DNA of 64,000 nucleotides from Leisingera sp. SS27 (GTDB lineage: Bacteria > Pseudomonadota > Alphaproteobacteria > Rhodobacterales > Rhodobacteraceae), in NCBI RefSeq assembly GCF_028368855.1, contig NZ_JAQNCY010000001.1, positions 372,001 through 436,000 of the forward strand, written 5' to 3'. Of the stretch, positions 28,924 to 38,927 are shown in pieces. The first letter of the stretch is position 1, and every line of letters begins with the position of its first letter. The notes under the pieces are model-generated. The model saw nothing but the letters and a program-made list of their open reading frames with translations, was not told the DNA's origin and ran no database searches. Made by a program: the position numbers and the translations under genes.

Positions 28924-29922
28924 ATGAAGCCCACCGTCGCGCCCTTTCCCGCCGCCCGCCTGCGCCGCACACGTGCCAGCCAGGCGATCCGCAATCTGGT
29001 GCAGGAAAACACCCTGACCCCGTCCGATTTCATCTGGCCTGTATTTGTCCGCGACGGTGAAGGCGTGGAGGAGGCTATTGCCTCAATGCCAGGCGTGATG
29101 CGCCGCTCGGTGGACAAGATCACCGAAGCCGCGGTTGAAGCCCAGGCGCTGGGTATTCCGGCGATTTGCCTGTTTCCCTACACCGATGCCTCGCTCAAGA
29201 CCGAGGACTGCGCCGAGGCCTGGAACCCTGACAACCTGACCAACCGTGCCATCCGCGCCATCAAGGACGCGGCACCTGATATCGCTGTGATGACCGATGT
29301 GGCGCTGGATCCCTATAATATCACCGGCCACGATGGCTATGTGGTGGATGGCGAGATCGTCAATGACGCCACGGTTGAGGCGCTGGTCAAGATGACGCTG
29401 GCCCAAGCCGACGCCGGCGCCGACATCATCGGCCCTTCCGACATGATGGACGGCCGCGTTGGCGCCATGCGGACGGCCTTGGAACAGGCAGGCCACCACA
29501 ATGTGGCGATCCTGTCTTACTCGGCCAAATACGCCTCAGCCTACTACGGGCCGTTCCGCGATGCGGTTGGGGCATCCGGCGCGCTGAAGGGCGACAAGAA
29601 AACCTATCAGATGGACCCGGCCAACAGCGACGAGGCTCTGCGGCTGATCGAACGTGATCTGATGGAAGGCGCCGACATGGTAATGGTCAAACCCGGCATC
29701 GCCTATCTGGATATCTGCCAGCGGGTGAAATCCGCCTTTGGCGTGCCGACTTACGCCTATCAGGTCTCCGGCGAATACGCGATGATCCAGGCCGCGGCCC
29801 AGAACGGCTGGGTCGACGGTGAGAAGGTGATGATGGAAAGCCTGATGGCCTTCAAGCGCGCAGGCTGCAACGGCATCCTCACGTATTTTGCTCCCGCCGC
29901 GGCGCGCTTGCTGAACGGCTGA
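28924..29922 (+). CDS. hemB: delta-aminolevulinic acid dehydratase (porphobilinogen synthase)
   Basis: Condenses two aminolevulinate molecules to porphobilinogen in heme and bacteriochlorophyll synthesis. Length is 332 residues from ATG 28924. The Schiff-base lysines are in LSYSAKYAS (near 201) and VMVKPGIAYLD (near 254). The segment TDVALDPYNITGHDGYV (near 121) lacks the three cysteines that hold catalytic zinc in the E. coli and animal enzymes, so this is the zinc-independent type found in Rhodobacter and Pseudomonas. It is divergent from the membrane gene at 28751. Confidence 0.96.
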   Translation: MKPTVAPFPAARLRRTRASQAIRNLVQENTLTPSDFIWPVFVRDGEGVEEAIASMPGVMRRSVDKITEAAVEAQALGIPAICLFPYTDASLKTEDCAEAWNPDNLTNRAIRAIKDAAPDIAVMTDVALDPYNITGHDGYVVDGEIVNDATVEALVKMTLAQADAGADIIGPSDMMDGRVGAMRTALEQAGHHNVAILSYSAKYASAYYGPFRDAVGASGALKGDKKTYQMDPANSDEALRLIERDLMEGADMVMVKPGIAYLDICQRVKSAFGVPTYAYQVSGEYAMIQAAAQNGWVDGEKVMMESLMAFKRAGCNGILTYFAPAAARLLNG

Positions 29923-30072
29923 CGCTGCACTGCGGGCCGCCCCGGATCACTTCAGCGGGAAGCCGCCAATATCCGCACCGCAGCGGATGACAGGCAGCGG
30001 TTTTCCGCGTATACACGGCCCCAGAGCCGGATCGAACCGGCCTTGGAGCAAATCATTACAGGCACCTGAAAA

Positions 30073-30648
30073 ATGAGCGATAATTCCTCTACCCGCATGA
30101 CCCGCCGCGGTTTCGCCCTGACCGCTTTGGCCGGCGCAGGCGTCACTGCCGCCTGCGGCAATGGCGTTGGCAACAGCAATGCCGCCACCATCGACGCCCG
30201 TGTCGATGCCACGCTGAACTATATGTACAACCAGTACCCGAACACCCGCACCCTGGCGGACAAGGCTGCCGGCATGCTGGTGATGCCGCTGGTCACAGAG
30301 GCGGGCTTTGTCTTTGGCGGCGCATATGGCCGCGGCGCGCTGCGGATCAATGATGTGACCGTCGATTACTACGCCACCTACAAGGGCAACGCCGGGCTTC
30401 AGATAGGCGCTCAGCAATACGCCCACGTGCTGTTTTTCATGACCCAAGACGCACTGGCAGACTTCCGGCGCTCGCAGGGCTGGGCGGCTGGCGCCGATGC
30501 CGAGTTCGTCATCATGAACGAAGGCGAATCTCTGAGAGCCGACACCAACACCCTGACATCACCGGTGCTGGCCGTGGTCTTTGCCCAGGCGGGCCTGCGT
30601 GTTGGCGCCACCCTGGAAGGCACCAAATACACTCGCATCATTCCCTAA
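30073..30648 (+). CDS. SYLF-domain (YSC84-type) lipoprotein
   Basis: Exported protein of 191 residues. The signal has a twin-arginine-like start (TRRGFALTALAGAG) followed by lipobox TAAC with Cys28, so the mature protein is probably a lipid-anchored, possibly Tat-exported, lipoprotein. The rest is a SYLF/Ysc84 domain (DKAAGMLVMPLVTEAGFVFG, then GRGALRI), a fold that binds lipid in eukaryotes; its bacterial role is unclear. It is a single gene between hemB and tandem terminators. Confidence 0.87.
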   Translation: MSDNSSTRMTRRGFALTALAGAGVTAACGNGVGNSNAATIDARVDATLNYMYNQYPNTRTLADKAAGMLVMPLVTEAGFVFGGAYGRGALRINDVTVDYYATYKGNAGLQIGAQQYAHVLFFMTQDALADFRRSQGWAAGADAEFVIMNEGESLRADTNTLTSPVLAVVFAQAGLRVGATLEGTKYTRIIP

Positions 30649-30661
30649 GACCACGGGACGG

Positions 30662-30742
30662 AGGCGGCAGGATCCGCCTTTTAATCTGGCTGGAAATATC
30701 CCCGCCGGAGGCATGGCCTTTCCAATTGGAAAGGCCATTTTC
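30662..30742 (+). terminator. tandem terminators after the SYLF gene
   Basis: First hairpin AGGCGG/CCGCCT (30662-30679) with TTT. The second is a perfect 11-base stem (30713-30723 with 30728-30738, loop AATT) followed by TTTTCTTT. Both point forward from the SYLF gene. Confidence 0.75.
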
Positions 30743-30749
30743 TTTGGTC

Positions 30750-31625
30750 TCAACCGTCCAGCTTGCGCAGCCGCTTGAACAGCGACGAGGTATCCCAGCG
30801 CCCGCCGCCCATTTTCTGCACCTCCTTGTAGAACTGATCAACCAGCGCCGTCACCGGCAGGCTGGCGCCGGTTTCATCGGCCGCATCCAGACAGATCCCC
30901 AGGTCTTTACGCATCCAATCCACCGCAAAACCGTGTTCGAAATGATCATCCAGCATGGTCTCGTACCGGTTGGCCATCTGCCAGCTGCCCGCCGCGCCCT
31001 GGCTGATCACCTCAACCACCGCGCGTCCGTCCAGCCCTGCCTTTTCAGCAAAGTGGAGCGCCTCGCTGAGGCCCTGCACCAGACCTGCAATGGCGATCTG
31101 GTTGCACATCTTGGTCATCTGGCCCGCGCCGCTCTCTCCGATGCGGCGGCAGATGCGGGCATAGGCATCAATCACTGGCTCTGCACGCGCATAGGCGTCT
31201 TCATCACCGCCGCACATTACTGACAGCACCCCGTTCTCCGCTCCCGCCTGGCCGCCTGAGATCGGCGCATCGACAAAGGCAATCCCCTGCTCCGCCGCAG
31301 CACCATAAAGCTCGCGCGTGACCTTGGCCGACACCGTGGTGTGATCGGTAAAGACAGTGCCCTTGGCCATGCCTGCAAAGGCCCCGTCCGCACCCAGGCA
31401 GACCGAGCGCAAGTCGTCATCATTGCCAACGCAAGCCATCACGAACTCCGCGCCCGAGGCTGCTGCCCGCGGGGTTGCCGCAAAATGGCCGCCATGCTCC
31501 TTGACCCAGGCCTTGGCCTTGGCTTCGGTGCGGTTATAGACGGTGACCTCATGGCCCGCGGCCTGCAGGTGCCCGGCCATCGGATAGCCCATGACTCCAA
31601 GCCCCAGAAACGCGATTTTTGCCAT
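30750..31625 (-). CDS. NAD(P)-dependent beta-hydroxyacid dehydrogenase (HIBADH-like)
   Basis: Dehydrogenase of 291 residues in the 3-hydroxyisobutyrate / tartronate-semialdehyde reductase family. The Rossmann start is FLGLGVMGYPMAGHL (residues 6-20), the substrate loop DAPISGGQAGAENG (119-132), and the catalytic Lys172 is in GQMTKMCNQ. The start at 31625 has AGGGGA 7 bases upstream. The open frame continues far upstream antisense to the acylase gene; those residues are not part of this protein. Substrate is uncertain among 3-hydroxyisobutyrate, tartronate semialdehyde and related acids. Confidence 0.88.
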   Translation of the reverse strand: MAKIAFLGLGVMGYPMAGHLQAAGHEVTVYNRTEAKAKAWVKEHGGHFAATPRAAASGAEFVMACVGNDDDLRSVCLGADGAFAGMAKGTVFTDHTTVSAKVTRELYGAAAEQGIAFVDAPISGGQAGAENGVLSVMCGGDEDAYARAEPVIDAYARICRRIGESGAGQMTKMCNQIAIAGLVQGLSEALHFAEKAGLDGRAVVEVISQGAAGSWQMANRYETMLDDHFEHGFAVDWMRKDLGICLDAADETGASLPVTALVDQFYKEVQKMGGGRWDTSSLFKRLRKLDG

Positions 31626-31742
31626 CTGCTTTTCCCCTGATCTGACTTCGCATATGTTGGCGCCAACCCTAACACCGCCGCCGCGGGGCGCAATCTGCCA
31701 TGCGGCTGGAAATGACAAAAACCCAAGGGAAAACAACCGCTG

Positions 31743-34220
31743 ATGGGACTTCTTTTCCGCTGGCTCATGCGCCTTGCTGCGGGCCTGATTCTGCTGAGCC
31801 TTCTGGCTGCCGCGCTGGTTTATTACCTCGCCTCGCAATCGCTGCCTGAATACGACAAGGACCTGGCCCTTCCCGGCCTCTCCTCGCCTGTTGAAATCGT
31901 GCGCGATAACGCCAATGTGCCGCATATCTTCGGCAGCTTCGGCGCCAGCGATGAAGACGTGTATTTCGGCCTCGGCTATGCCCATGCCCAGGACCGCCTG
32001 TGGCAGATGGCGGTGATGCGGCGCACAGCCCAAGGCCGCCTGTCGGAAATCTTCGGTACCCGCACGGTGGAGACCGACACCTACTTGCGCCGCCTCGACC
32101 TCTACAATCTGGCGCGGCAGTCGGTAGAAGTGCAATCGCCTGAGGCGATGGCCGCGCTCAAGGCCTATGCTGATGGCGTCAATGCCCGGCTGCTGGAAAT
32201 CAACGAGGACGCGCTTGGCCGCGGCGCGCCGGAAATGTTCCTGTTTCAGATGCCGCTCGCCCCCTGGCAGCCCGCCGACAGCATTGCGATCATGAAGCTG
32301 ATGGCGCTGCAGCTCTCCGGCCACATGAAGGAAGAAATCCTGCGCGCCCGCACCTCGCTGGCGCTGAACGATGCGGAGCGCATCCGGGACATCCTGCCGG
32401 ACGCGCCGGGCAAAGGTGTCACCGCCCTGCCCGAATACGCGGAACTGGTGCCCGGCGCCCGGCAGTTTGCCTCTGCCACACCCATTGAGGAAAACAGCCT
32501 GCTGTTCCCGGTTGCTCCACGCGGTCTCGCTGGCGCCTCCAACGCCTGGGCCGCCGCTCCCAGCCGCTCTGCAGCAGGCGGCACGCTTCTGGCCAATGAC
32601 CCGCATCTGGGCCTCAGTGCCCCGGGCGTCTGGTATCTGGCCCGGCTGGAACTGGCGACCGGCGGCGTGATCGGCGGCACCATCCCCGGTATCCCCGCGG
32701 TGATCACCGGCCGGTCCGATGCTTTGGGCTGGGGGGTCACTTCCTCTTACATGGACGACCAGGACCTGTTTATCGAACGGCTGAACCCGGAAAACCCGCA
32801 GGAATACCTGAGCGTTGACGGCTACAAGAAATTCGTCACCCGCCCCTCGATCATCAAGATCAAGGACGAGGCGCCCGTCACCCTAACCCTGCGCTGGACC
32901 GACAACGGCCCGGTTCTGCCCGGCTCCATGTTCAACCTGGCGGACATTACCCCGCCCGGCCACGTGGTTTCCCTCGGCTGGACCGTTCTCAGCCCCAAGG
33001 ACACCTCAATGAGTGCCACCATCGGCCTGATGCGCAGCGCCTCGGTGCAGGAGGCGATCACGGCAGGCGAGGATTTCGTTGCCCCGGCGCAGAACCTGAC
33101 ACTGGCTGACAAGGACACCATCGCGCTGAAAACCGTTGGCGCTTTTCCGCTGCGTGATGCAAACCATCAAAGCAAAGGCCGGATGCCCAGCCAGGGCTGG
33201 CGCCCGGAAAACCGCTGGCAAGGCCAGGCGCCGTACGGGGAAAACCCGGAGTTTGTTGCGCCTGCCGGCGGCATCTTGGGCAACACAAACAACAAGATCC
33301 TCGACCGCCCGTTCCCCAAGCATGTCTCCTTTGACTGGGGCGACACCCAGCGCATCCACCGCTGGGAAAAGCTGATGCAGAACCGCGAGGTGCATACCCG
33401 CGACAGCTTCATTGAGGCGCAGCTGGACACGGTCTCCTACACCGCGCGCACCCTGTTGCCGCTCATTGGCGCAAACCTGTGGTTCACCGGTGAGGCCGCC
33501 CCTGCCGGCACCCGCGAGCGGCAGCGCCAGATCGCCCTCACCCTGCTGTCGGAGTGGAACGGCGAGATGAACGAGCACCTGCCGGAACCGCTGATCTATG
33601 CTGCCTGGCTGCGCGCGCTGCAGACCCGCCTGATCACCGACGAACTGGGTCCGGTCGCAAAATCCTACCGCCACGTGGAGCCGTTGTTTATCGAGCGTGT
33701 TTTCCGCAACGTCGACGGTGCCTCGGCCTGGTGCGACGTGCGCCAAAGCGCGCCTGAGGAGAGCTGCACCGACATGGCCCGTCTGGCGCTGGATGATGCG
33801 CTGATCTGGATTGAAGAACGCTATGGAGATGCGCTGGAATCGCTGCGCTGGGGCGACGCGCATCAGGCGGTGCAGGACCATGCCGTTCTGGGCGACATGC
33901 CGCTGCTGCGCTATTTCGTGAACATCCGCCAGTCCACCAGCGGCGGCGACAACACCCTGCAGCGCGGCAAAAGCTCCGGCAAGGACCCTGAGCCGTTCCA
34001 GAACATCCACGCCGCGGGCTACCGCGGGGTCTATGACTTTGCCGACCCGGACAGTTCCGTCTTTATCACTGCCACCGGGCAGTCCGGCCACCCGCTGTCC
34101 CGCTACTATGACGACATGGCCCAGCTGTGGCGCCGCGGCGAATACATTCCAATGTCGCTGGACGAAGAACTGGCCCGTGCTGCGGCTGTCGGCATAACCC
34201 GGATTGCACCGAGGCAATAA
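31743..34220 (+). CDS. penicillin/AHL acylase-family N-terminal nucleophile hydrolase
   Basis: Amide hydrolase precursor of 825 residues. An uncleaved signal anchor spans about 9-30. The alpha chain begins near residue 45, and the autocatalytic site with nucleophile Ser266 is in GLAGASNAWAAAP; HIFGSFGASDEDVYFGLGYA (61-80) is the family's other landmark. After self-cleavage the chains should act in the periplasm on an amide such as a penicillin, a cyclic lipopeptide or an acyl-homoserine lactone. Which one cannot be told by eye. Its stop codon lies inside the bidirectional terminator. Confidence 0.92.
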   Translation: MGLLFRWLMRLAAGLILLSLLAAALVYYLASQSLPEYDKDLALPGLSSPVEIVRDNANVPHIFGSFGASDEDVYFGLGYAHAQDRLWQMAVMRRTAQGRLSEIFGTRTVETDTYLRRLDLYNLARQSVEVQSPEAMAALKAYADGVNARLLEINEDALGRGAPEMFLFQMPLAPWQPADSIAIMKLMALQLSGHMKEEILRARTSLALNDAERIRDILPDAPGKGVTALPEYAELVPGARQFASATPIEENSLLFPVAPRGLAGASNAWAAAPSRSAAGGTLLANDPHLGLSAPGVWYLARLELATGGVIGGTIPGIPAVITGRSDALGWGVTSSYMDDQDLFIERLNPENPQEYLSVDGYKKFVTRPSIIKIKDEAPVTLTLRWTDNGPVLPGSMFNLADITPPGHVVSLGWTVLSPKDTSMSATIGLMRSASVQEAITAGEDFVAPAQNLTLADKDTIALKTVGAFPLRDANHQSKGRMPSQGWRPENRWQGQAPYGENPEFVAPAGGILGNTNNKILDRPFPKHVSFDWGDTQRIHRWEKLMQNREVHTRDSFIEAQLDTVSYTARTLLPLIGANLWFTGEAAPAGTRERQRQIALTLLSEWNGEMNEHLPEPLIYAAWLRALQTRLITDELGPVAKSYRHVEPLFIERVFRNVDGASAWCDVRQSAPEESCTDMARLALDDALIWIEERYGDALESLRWGDAHQAVQDHAVLGDMPLLRYFVNIRQSTSGGDNTLQRGKSSGKDPEPFQNIHAAGYRGVYDFADPDSSVFITATGQSGHPLSRYYDDMAQLWRRGEYIPMSLDEELARAAAVGITRIAPRQ

Positions 34221-34252
34221 AAAACGGGCGCATCAGCGCCCGTTTTTTATTG
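34215..34252. terminator. bidirectional terminator, 17-pair stem
   Basis: CAATAAAAAACGGGCGC pairs perfectly with GCGCCCGTTTTTTATTG (loop ATCA). It has T-runs in both directions and separates the convergent acylase and hflX genes. The acylase TAA (34218-34220) lies inside the stem. Confidence 0.95.
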
Positions 34253-34268
34253 TAAGCAATATGGAAGT

Positions 34269-35543
34269 TCACAGCCTCTCGAACTTGGCCTTCTGCCGGT
34301 CTGTCCACAGCACGGTGATATCGAAACCGCTCTCGGTCTGCTCCTCGCGCTGCACCAGGTCTTCCTTGAACAGCCAAGCCCGCTGCTTGCCTTGCGCAAA
34401 GGTCAGCTGCAGCAGTTCCTCGTGCCGCACGCCCTGCAATTGCTCCGCGATATCCGCCAGCAGACCTTCCAGCCCCTCGCCGGTCAGGGCAGAGATCGCA
34501 TGGATGCCTTCCTCGCGCGCCGCACGCTGCCGCCGGGCTTCGGCTTCTTCTTCAGACAACTGGTCCAGCTTGTTCCAGACCTCAATCCGGGCGCGGTTTT
34601 CGTCCACACCCAGCGACGTCAGGATCGCCTCCACATCCTCTGCCTGCTCCTCGCTCTGGTCATGGCTGATGTCACGCACATGCAGGATGACATCCGCCGC
34701 CAGCACCTCTTCCAGAGTGGCGCGGAAAGCGGCAACCAGTTCCGTCGGCAGGTCCGAGATGAAACCGACGGTGTCGGACAGGATCACCTCCGGCCCGTCG
34801 GGGATCTGCACCCGGCGCATGGTCGGGTCCAAGGTCGCGAACAGCATGTCCTTGGCCATCACCTCAGCGCCCGTCAGCCGGTTGAACAGCGTCGACTTGC
34901 CAGCGTTGGTATAACCCACCAGCGCCACGATCGGATAGGGCACCTTGGCGCGCGAGGCGCGGTGCAGCGTCCGGGTCTTTACCACCTTGTCCAGCTGCCG
35001 GCGCAGCCGCACCAGCTGGTCGTCGATGGCCCGCCGGTCGGCCTCGATCTGGGTTTCGCCGGGTCCGCCGACAAAGCCCAGTCCACCGCGCTGGCGCTCC
35101 AGGTGGGTCCAGGCCCTGACCAGCCGCGTCCGCTGATAGCTGAGCGCCGCCATTTCGACCTGCAGCACGCCTTCACGCGTCGCCGCCCGGTCCGAGAAGA
35201 TCTCCAGGATCAGCCCGGTCCGGTCCAGGATCTTGACCTTCCAGGCCTTCTCCAGGTTGCGCTGCTGAACGGGGGAAACCGGCCCGTCAATCAGGACCAG
35301 TTCAATGTCATTCGCCTTCAGGATGCCTGCCAGCTCTTCGATTTTGCCGGAGCCGAACAGCATCCCCGGATGCGCCTTGGGCAGGCGCACCACGTTTGAT
35401 CCGATCACATCAAGATCGGGCAAGGCCGCTGCAAGCGCAACGGCCTCCTCAAGCGCGGGAGCAGCCTCGCGGCGTCCCATGTCAGATTTGATTTCCGGAT
35501 GCAGGACCCAGGCACGGGTCTGCTTCCTGTCATGCTCCATCAA
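34269..35543 (-). CDS. hflX: ribosome-associated GTPase HflX
   Basis: GTPase of 424 residues that splits stalled 70S ribosomes, notably after heat stress. The N-terminal HflX domain contains [14 protein letters not shown] and the glycine-rich linker [14 protein letters not shown] (152-164). The GTPase domain has G1 GYTNAGKS (210-217), DTVGF and NKLD. The start overlaps the hfq stop by 4 bases, the arrangement seen in many alphaproteobacteria, so the two are translationally coupled. Confidence 0.97.
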   Translation of the reverse strand: MMEHDRKQTRAWVLHPEIKSDMGRREAAPALEEAVALAAALPDLDVIGSNVVRLPKAHPGMLFGSGKIEELAGILKANDIELVLIDGPVSPVQQRNLEKAWKVKILDRTGLILEIFSDRAATREGVLQVEMAALSYQRTRLVRAWTHLERQRGGLGFVGGPGETQIEADRRAIDDQLVRLRRQLDKVVKTRTLHRASRAKVPYPIVALVGYTNAGKSTLFNRLTGAEVMAKDMLFATLDPTMRRVQIPDGPEVILSDTVGFISDLPTELVAAFRATLEEVLAADVILHVRDISHDQSEEQAEDVEAILTSLGVDENRARIEVWNKLDQLSEEEAEARRQRAAREEGIHAISALTGEGLEGLLADIAEQLQGVRHEELLQLTFAQGKQRAWLFKEDLVQREEQTESGFDITVLWTDRQKAKFERL

Positions 35544-35779
35544 TTGGAGTCTTCACCCTCATAGAGACTGATCGGCTGGGCCGGCATGATGGTCGAGATC
35601 GCGTGTTTGTAAACAAGCTGCGACTGTCCGTCGCGGCGCAGCAGCACGCAGAAATTATCGAACCAGGTGATCACACCCTGCAGTTTGACCCCGTTGATCA
35701 GAAAGATTGTAACCGGAACCTTGGTTTTGCGAACGTGATTCAGGAAGGCATCCTGAAGATTCTGTCTGTCCGAAGCCAT
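35540..35779 (-). CDS. hfq: RNA chaperone Hfq
   Basis: Hexameric Sm-like protein that pairs small RNAs with mRNAs. At 79 residues it is the short alphaproteobacterial form without the long C-terminal tail of E. coli Hfq. Sm1 covers [20 protein letters not shown] and Sm2 has LVYKHAIST. Its presence means Hfq-dependent small RNAs, possibly the one at 14257, could act in this organism. The promoter should lie in the 121-base gap upstream. Confidence 0.98.
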   Translation of the reverse strand: MASDRQNLQDAFLNHVRKTKVPVTIFLINGVKLQGVITWFDNFCVLLRRDGQSQLVYKHAISTIMPAQPISLYEGEDSN

Positions 35780-35900
35780 TTTTTATTATCTCGCCTTTGT
35801 TCTTGCCGCGCGCTGCGGACCAGCACGCACGTTAAAATTCAGTATGAACAAAGAAAATATAAGTTTCCACCCGAAAAACACTTTTCACCCGCGGGAAGAG

Positions 35901-37436
35901 TCAGCTGCGCCAGAGGTTCGGGGACAAGAGCGCGATAAAGGCCAGTGTTTCCAGCCGGCCCAGCACCATGGCGATGCACAGGATCAGCTTGGCCGGGTCG
36001 GTCAGCAGGTTCAGCACGATCGGCGCACTGCTGGCGCTCTCGGTCAGCGGGCCGGTGGTCGAGAGCGCGGCAATCGCCAGCACCAGAGACTGTTCAAAGC
36101 TGGAACCAACCGCTGCCAGCGCGGTGCTGACCAGCGCCAGCGACAGGGCAAACAGCATGAAGAAAATCCAGGCGACAAAGGCACCGTTCTTTTGCAGCCG
36201 CTTGGTCCGGTCGCCTTCGCCGCTGACCGAACTTGGGTGGACCAGCCGCTCCATTTCCCGAAGACCGTTCAGGTAGAGCGCATAAACCCGCAGCAGTTTG
36301 ACCCCGCCCGCGGTGGTGGCAACACCGCCGCCGAAGACGGCCAGCCCCAAAAGGATCATTCCCGGCGTTTCCAGTCCGGACCAAGTCCGCGCGGCCTCCC
36401 AGTGCAGGCTTTCGAAACCGGTCGTGGACAGGAAAGACATCACCGTGAACAGCGTGCCCCAGAACGCCCGCAGCGCCTGCAGCAGATCCTCACCTGCATC
36501 CACCTCGAAGGCGGCAAACCAATGGCGCAGGAACAGGAGCAGCGGCACACCGAAGACAATCAGCAGCCCCGTGCGGAACTCCGGGTCCTTGTCCAGCCGC
36601 CCCTGCCCCGCAGTCACCGTATCACTGGAAAAGGTCAGACGTGACAGCGCGAAGAACATGAACAGGAACATCACCATCTCGCCGGCGATCCCGCTGCCGG
36701 CGTTCTCCACACCGCCGGTGGCGGAGATGCCCGAGGTTGCCATCACCGACATCGCATGGCTGAGCCCGGTCAGCGCCTGTTCGCCGGTGATCATCAGCAA
36801 GAGCCACAAAACCATGGTTAGCCCGGCATAGACCGGCGCCAGAGTCCGAGTGACGAGCAGCAACTGGCGGCGCGGATCCGCGCGCTCCATATGGCCCGGC
36901 CCGGCAATGCCGCCGCCCGGCTCGCCCTTGGCGGTGACTTCGAAGCCGCCCAGCGACATCGGCGCCAGCACGGCTGAGGCGGCCACCCACATCAACAGCC
37001 CGCCCAGCCAGCCGACCATCGCCCGCCACAGATGCACGCTGGGCGGCAGGCGGCCGGGATCGGCCCAGATATCGGCGCCGGTGGTGGTAATGGCGCTGAC
37101 CATATCGAAATAGGCGTTCAGGTAGCGGGTGCTGACCAGCGCGTCCTGCACCGGCACCGCCAGGAACAGCGGCAGCACGGTGAAAGTTGCCAGCAGCGAC
37201 AAGAGCTGCCCGGGCATCCCGTAGCGCGGCACCCGGTTGCCCATCGACAGCGCAATCAGAACCACCAGGATCAGCCCCGCCAGTCCGGAATAGAAAAAGC
37301 TCTGCGATGTGTGATGGTCATCCAGCACCACCGCATGGATGGCCGGCAGCCACATTGCCAAAGACGCAATGCCCCAGATCAGCAGGAACAGCGGCAGGCG
37401 CAACACGCCAATAGGGGCTTTGACCACACGGCGCAT
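35901..37436 (-). CDS. trkH: Trk-type potassium uptake channel subunit
   Basis: Membrane subunit of the Trk potassium uptake system, 511 residues from ATG 37436. It has about ten membrane segments and four pore-loop repeats, visible around SAITTTGADIW, AMSVMATSGISATGG, VMSFLSTTGFES and AIAALSTTGP. The upstream residues in frame belong to the end of trkA. The start is 1 base after the trkA stop, so TrkA and TrkH are made from one message. Confidence 0.93.
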   Translation of the reverse strand: MRRVVKAPIGVLRLPLFLLIWGIASLAMWLPAIHAVVLDDHHTSQSFFYSGLAGLILVVLIALSMGNRVPRYGMPGQLLSLLATFTVLPLFLAVPVQDALVSTRYLNAYFDMVSAITTTGADIWADPGRLPPSVHLWRAMVGWLGGLLMWVAASAVLAPMSLGGFEVTAKGEPGGGIAGPGHMERADPRRQLLLVTRTLAPVYAGLTMVLWLLLMITGEQALTGLSHAMSVMATSGISATGGVENAGSGIAGEMVMFLFMFFALSRLTFSSDTVTAGQGRLDKDPEFRTGLLIVFGVPLLLFLRHWFAAFEVDAGEDLLQALRAFWGTLFTVMSFLSTTGFESLHWEAARTWSGLETPGMILLGLAVFGGGVATTAGGVKLLRVYALYLNGLREMERLVHPSSVSGEGDRTKRLQKNGAFVAWIFFMLFALSLALVSTALAAVGSSFEQSLVLAIAALSTTGPLTESASSAPIVLNLLTDPAKLILCIAMVLGRLETLAFIALLSPNLWRS

Positions 37437-37437
37437 G

Positions 37438-38814
37438 CTAGAAGTAGTCGATCGACACCTGCAGGAGCCGCTCCACCTCGGGCACGTCATCGGCCATTGC
37501 AAACAGCGCGATCACGTCGCCTTCCTCGATCCGGGTCTCACCTGACGGGCGCAGCATCTCGCCGTTCTTCAGGATGCCGCCAACCAGCACGCCCTCGGGA
37601 AAGTCCGTCTCGCGGATCATCTGCCCGGCAATCGGCGAGGTCGACAGCACCTCAGCCTCAATCATCTCTGCCTCAGCGTCGCCCAGCGAGTAGACCTGCC
37701 GCACCCGGCCATAGCGGATGTGGCGCAGGATCGAGCTGACAGTGGTAGACCGCGGGTTGATATAGGCGTCGATGCCCAGGTGCGGCAGCAGCGGCACCAG
37801 GGTCGGATCGTTGATCAGCGCAATCGCCAGCGGGCAGCCCTCTGCCTTGGCCCGCACCGCAGCCAGCATGTTGACCTTGTCGTCATCGGTCACGGCCAGC
37901 ATTGCATCCGCCTTGTCGATGCCAGCCTCGATCATCAGGGAACGGTCCAGCCCGTCGCCGTTCAGCACGATGGTGCGCTCCAGCTCCTCGGCAGCGCGTT
38001 CGGCGCAGCGGCGGTCCCTCTCGATCACCTTGGCACGGATACGGGACGTGCTGCTCTCCAATGCCTTGGCCACTTCCAGCCCGACGTTGCCGCCGCCGAC
38101 CACCACAACCCGGTCCTGGCGTTTTTCTTTCTTGCCAAAGACTTCGATGGTGCGCGGCACATCGTCCGCATGGGAAAACACATAACAGCTGTCACCGACA
38201 AACAGCTGGTCGCCCGGCTCTGGCGCAAACAGGGTGCCATCGCGGCGGACCCCCACGACGATCGCACGCAGGGTGGAGAACAAATCGGTCAGCTGGCGCA
38301 GCGGCGTGTTCACCACCGGGCACTCGGCGTCGATCTGGATCCCCAAGAGCTGCGCCTTGCCGCCCATGAAGGTCTCGGTGTCAAAGGCCGCCGGCGCTGA
38401 CAGCCGCTGCATCGCGGCCGCGGCCACTTCGCGCTCCGGGCTGATCACAACATCGATTGGAAGATGCTCGCGCTGATAAAGGTCGGAATAGATTGCGGTG
38501 AGGTAGCTTTTGGCCCGCAAGCGCGCGATCTTTCGCTGGATCTTGAACACGGAATGCGCCACCTGGCAGGTCACCATGTTGACCTCGTCCGAGTGGGTGG
38601 CGGCGATGATCATATCCGCGTCCCGCGCCCCGGCCCGGTCCAAAACGTCCGGGTAGGAGGCAAAGCCATGGATGCCCTGCACGTCCAGCGTATCGGTCGC
38701 GCGCCGCACCAGTTCCGGATTGCTGTCGACCACCGTGACATCATTGTGCTCACCGGACAGGTGCCGGGCGATCTGCCAGCCGACCTGGCCCGCGCCGCAG
38801 ATAATGACCTTCAT
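37438..38814 (-). CDS. trkA: Trk potassium transporter NAD-binding regulator
   Basis: Cytoplasmic gating subunit of TrkH, 458 residues. It has two RCK units: first Rossmann site VIICGAGQVGWQIARHL (residues 3-19) and second VVVVGGGNVGLEVAKAL (near 232), each followed by a TrkA-C domain. The Asp after each strand (TVVDSN and VIERD) is the NAD(H) contact. In related genomes trkA follows ntrX directly; here a three-gene plus-strand segment lies between them. Confidence 0.95.
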   Translation of the reverse strand: MKVIICGAGQVGWQIARHLSGEHNDVTVVDSNPELVRRATDTLDVQGIHGFASYPDVLDRAGARDADMIIAATHSDEVNMVTCQVAHSVFKIQRKIARLRAKSYLTAIYSDLYQREHLPIDVVISPEREVAAAAMQRLSAPAAFDTETFMGGKAQLLGIQIDAECPVVNTPLRQLTDLFSTLRAIVVGVRRDGTLFAPEPGDQLFVGDSCYVFSHADDVPRTIEVFGKKEKRQDRVVVVGGGNVGLEVAKALESSTSRIRAKVIERDRRCAERAAEELERTIVLNGDGLDRSLMIEAGIDKADAMLAVTDDDKVNMLAAVRAKAEGCPLAIALINDPTLVPLLPHLGIDAYINPRSTTVSSILRHIRYGRVRQVYSLGDAEAEMIEAEVLSTSPIAGQMIRETDFPEGVLVGGILKNGEMLRPSGETRIEEGDVIALFAMADDVPEVERLLQVSIDYF

Positions 38815-38927
38815 TTACATGTCCCTTGGCGGAGTTTCGGGCAGAGATTTGCCTGACGTGAATGACAGATGCCGCATTCACGGTCAAATTAATTGTAACT
38901 TCCTCAGTTTGCGGCCATTCTTTCGGT

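Noticed and set aside
29947-30060. Short minus-strand stretch reading FDPALGPCIRGKPLPVIRCG that looks protein-like
   Set aside because: It has no good start codon or ribosome site and runs from the middle of the SYLF gene on the other strand. It may be a gene remnant, but I cannot support a feature.
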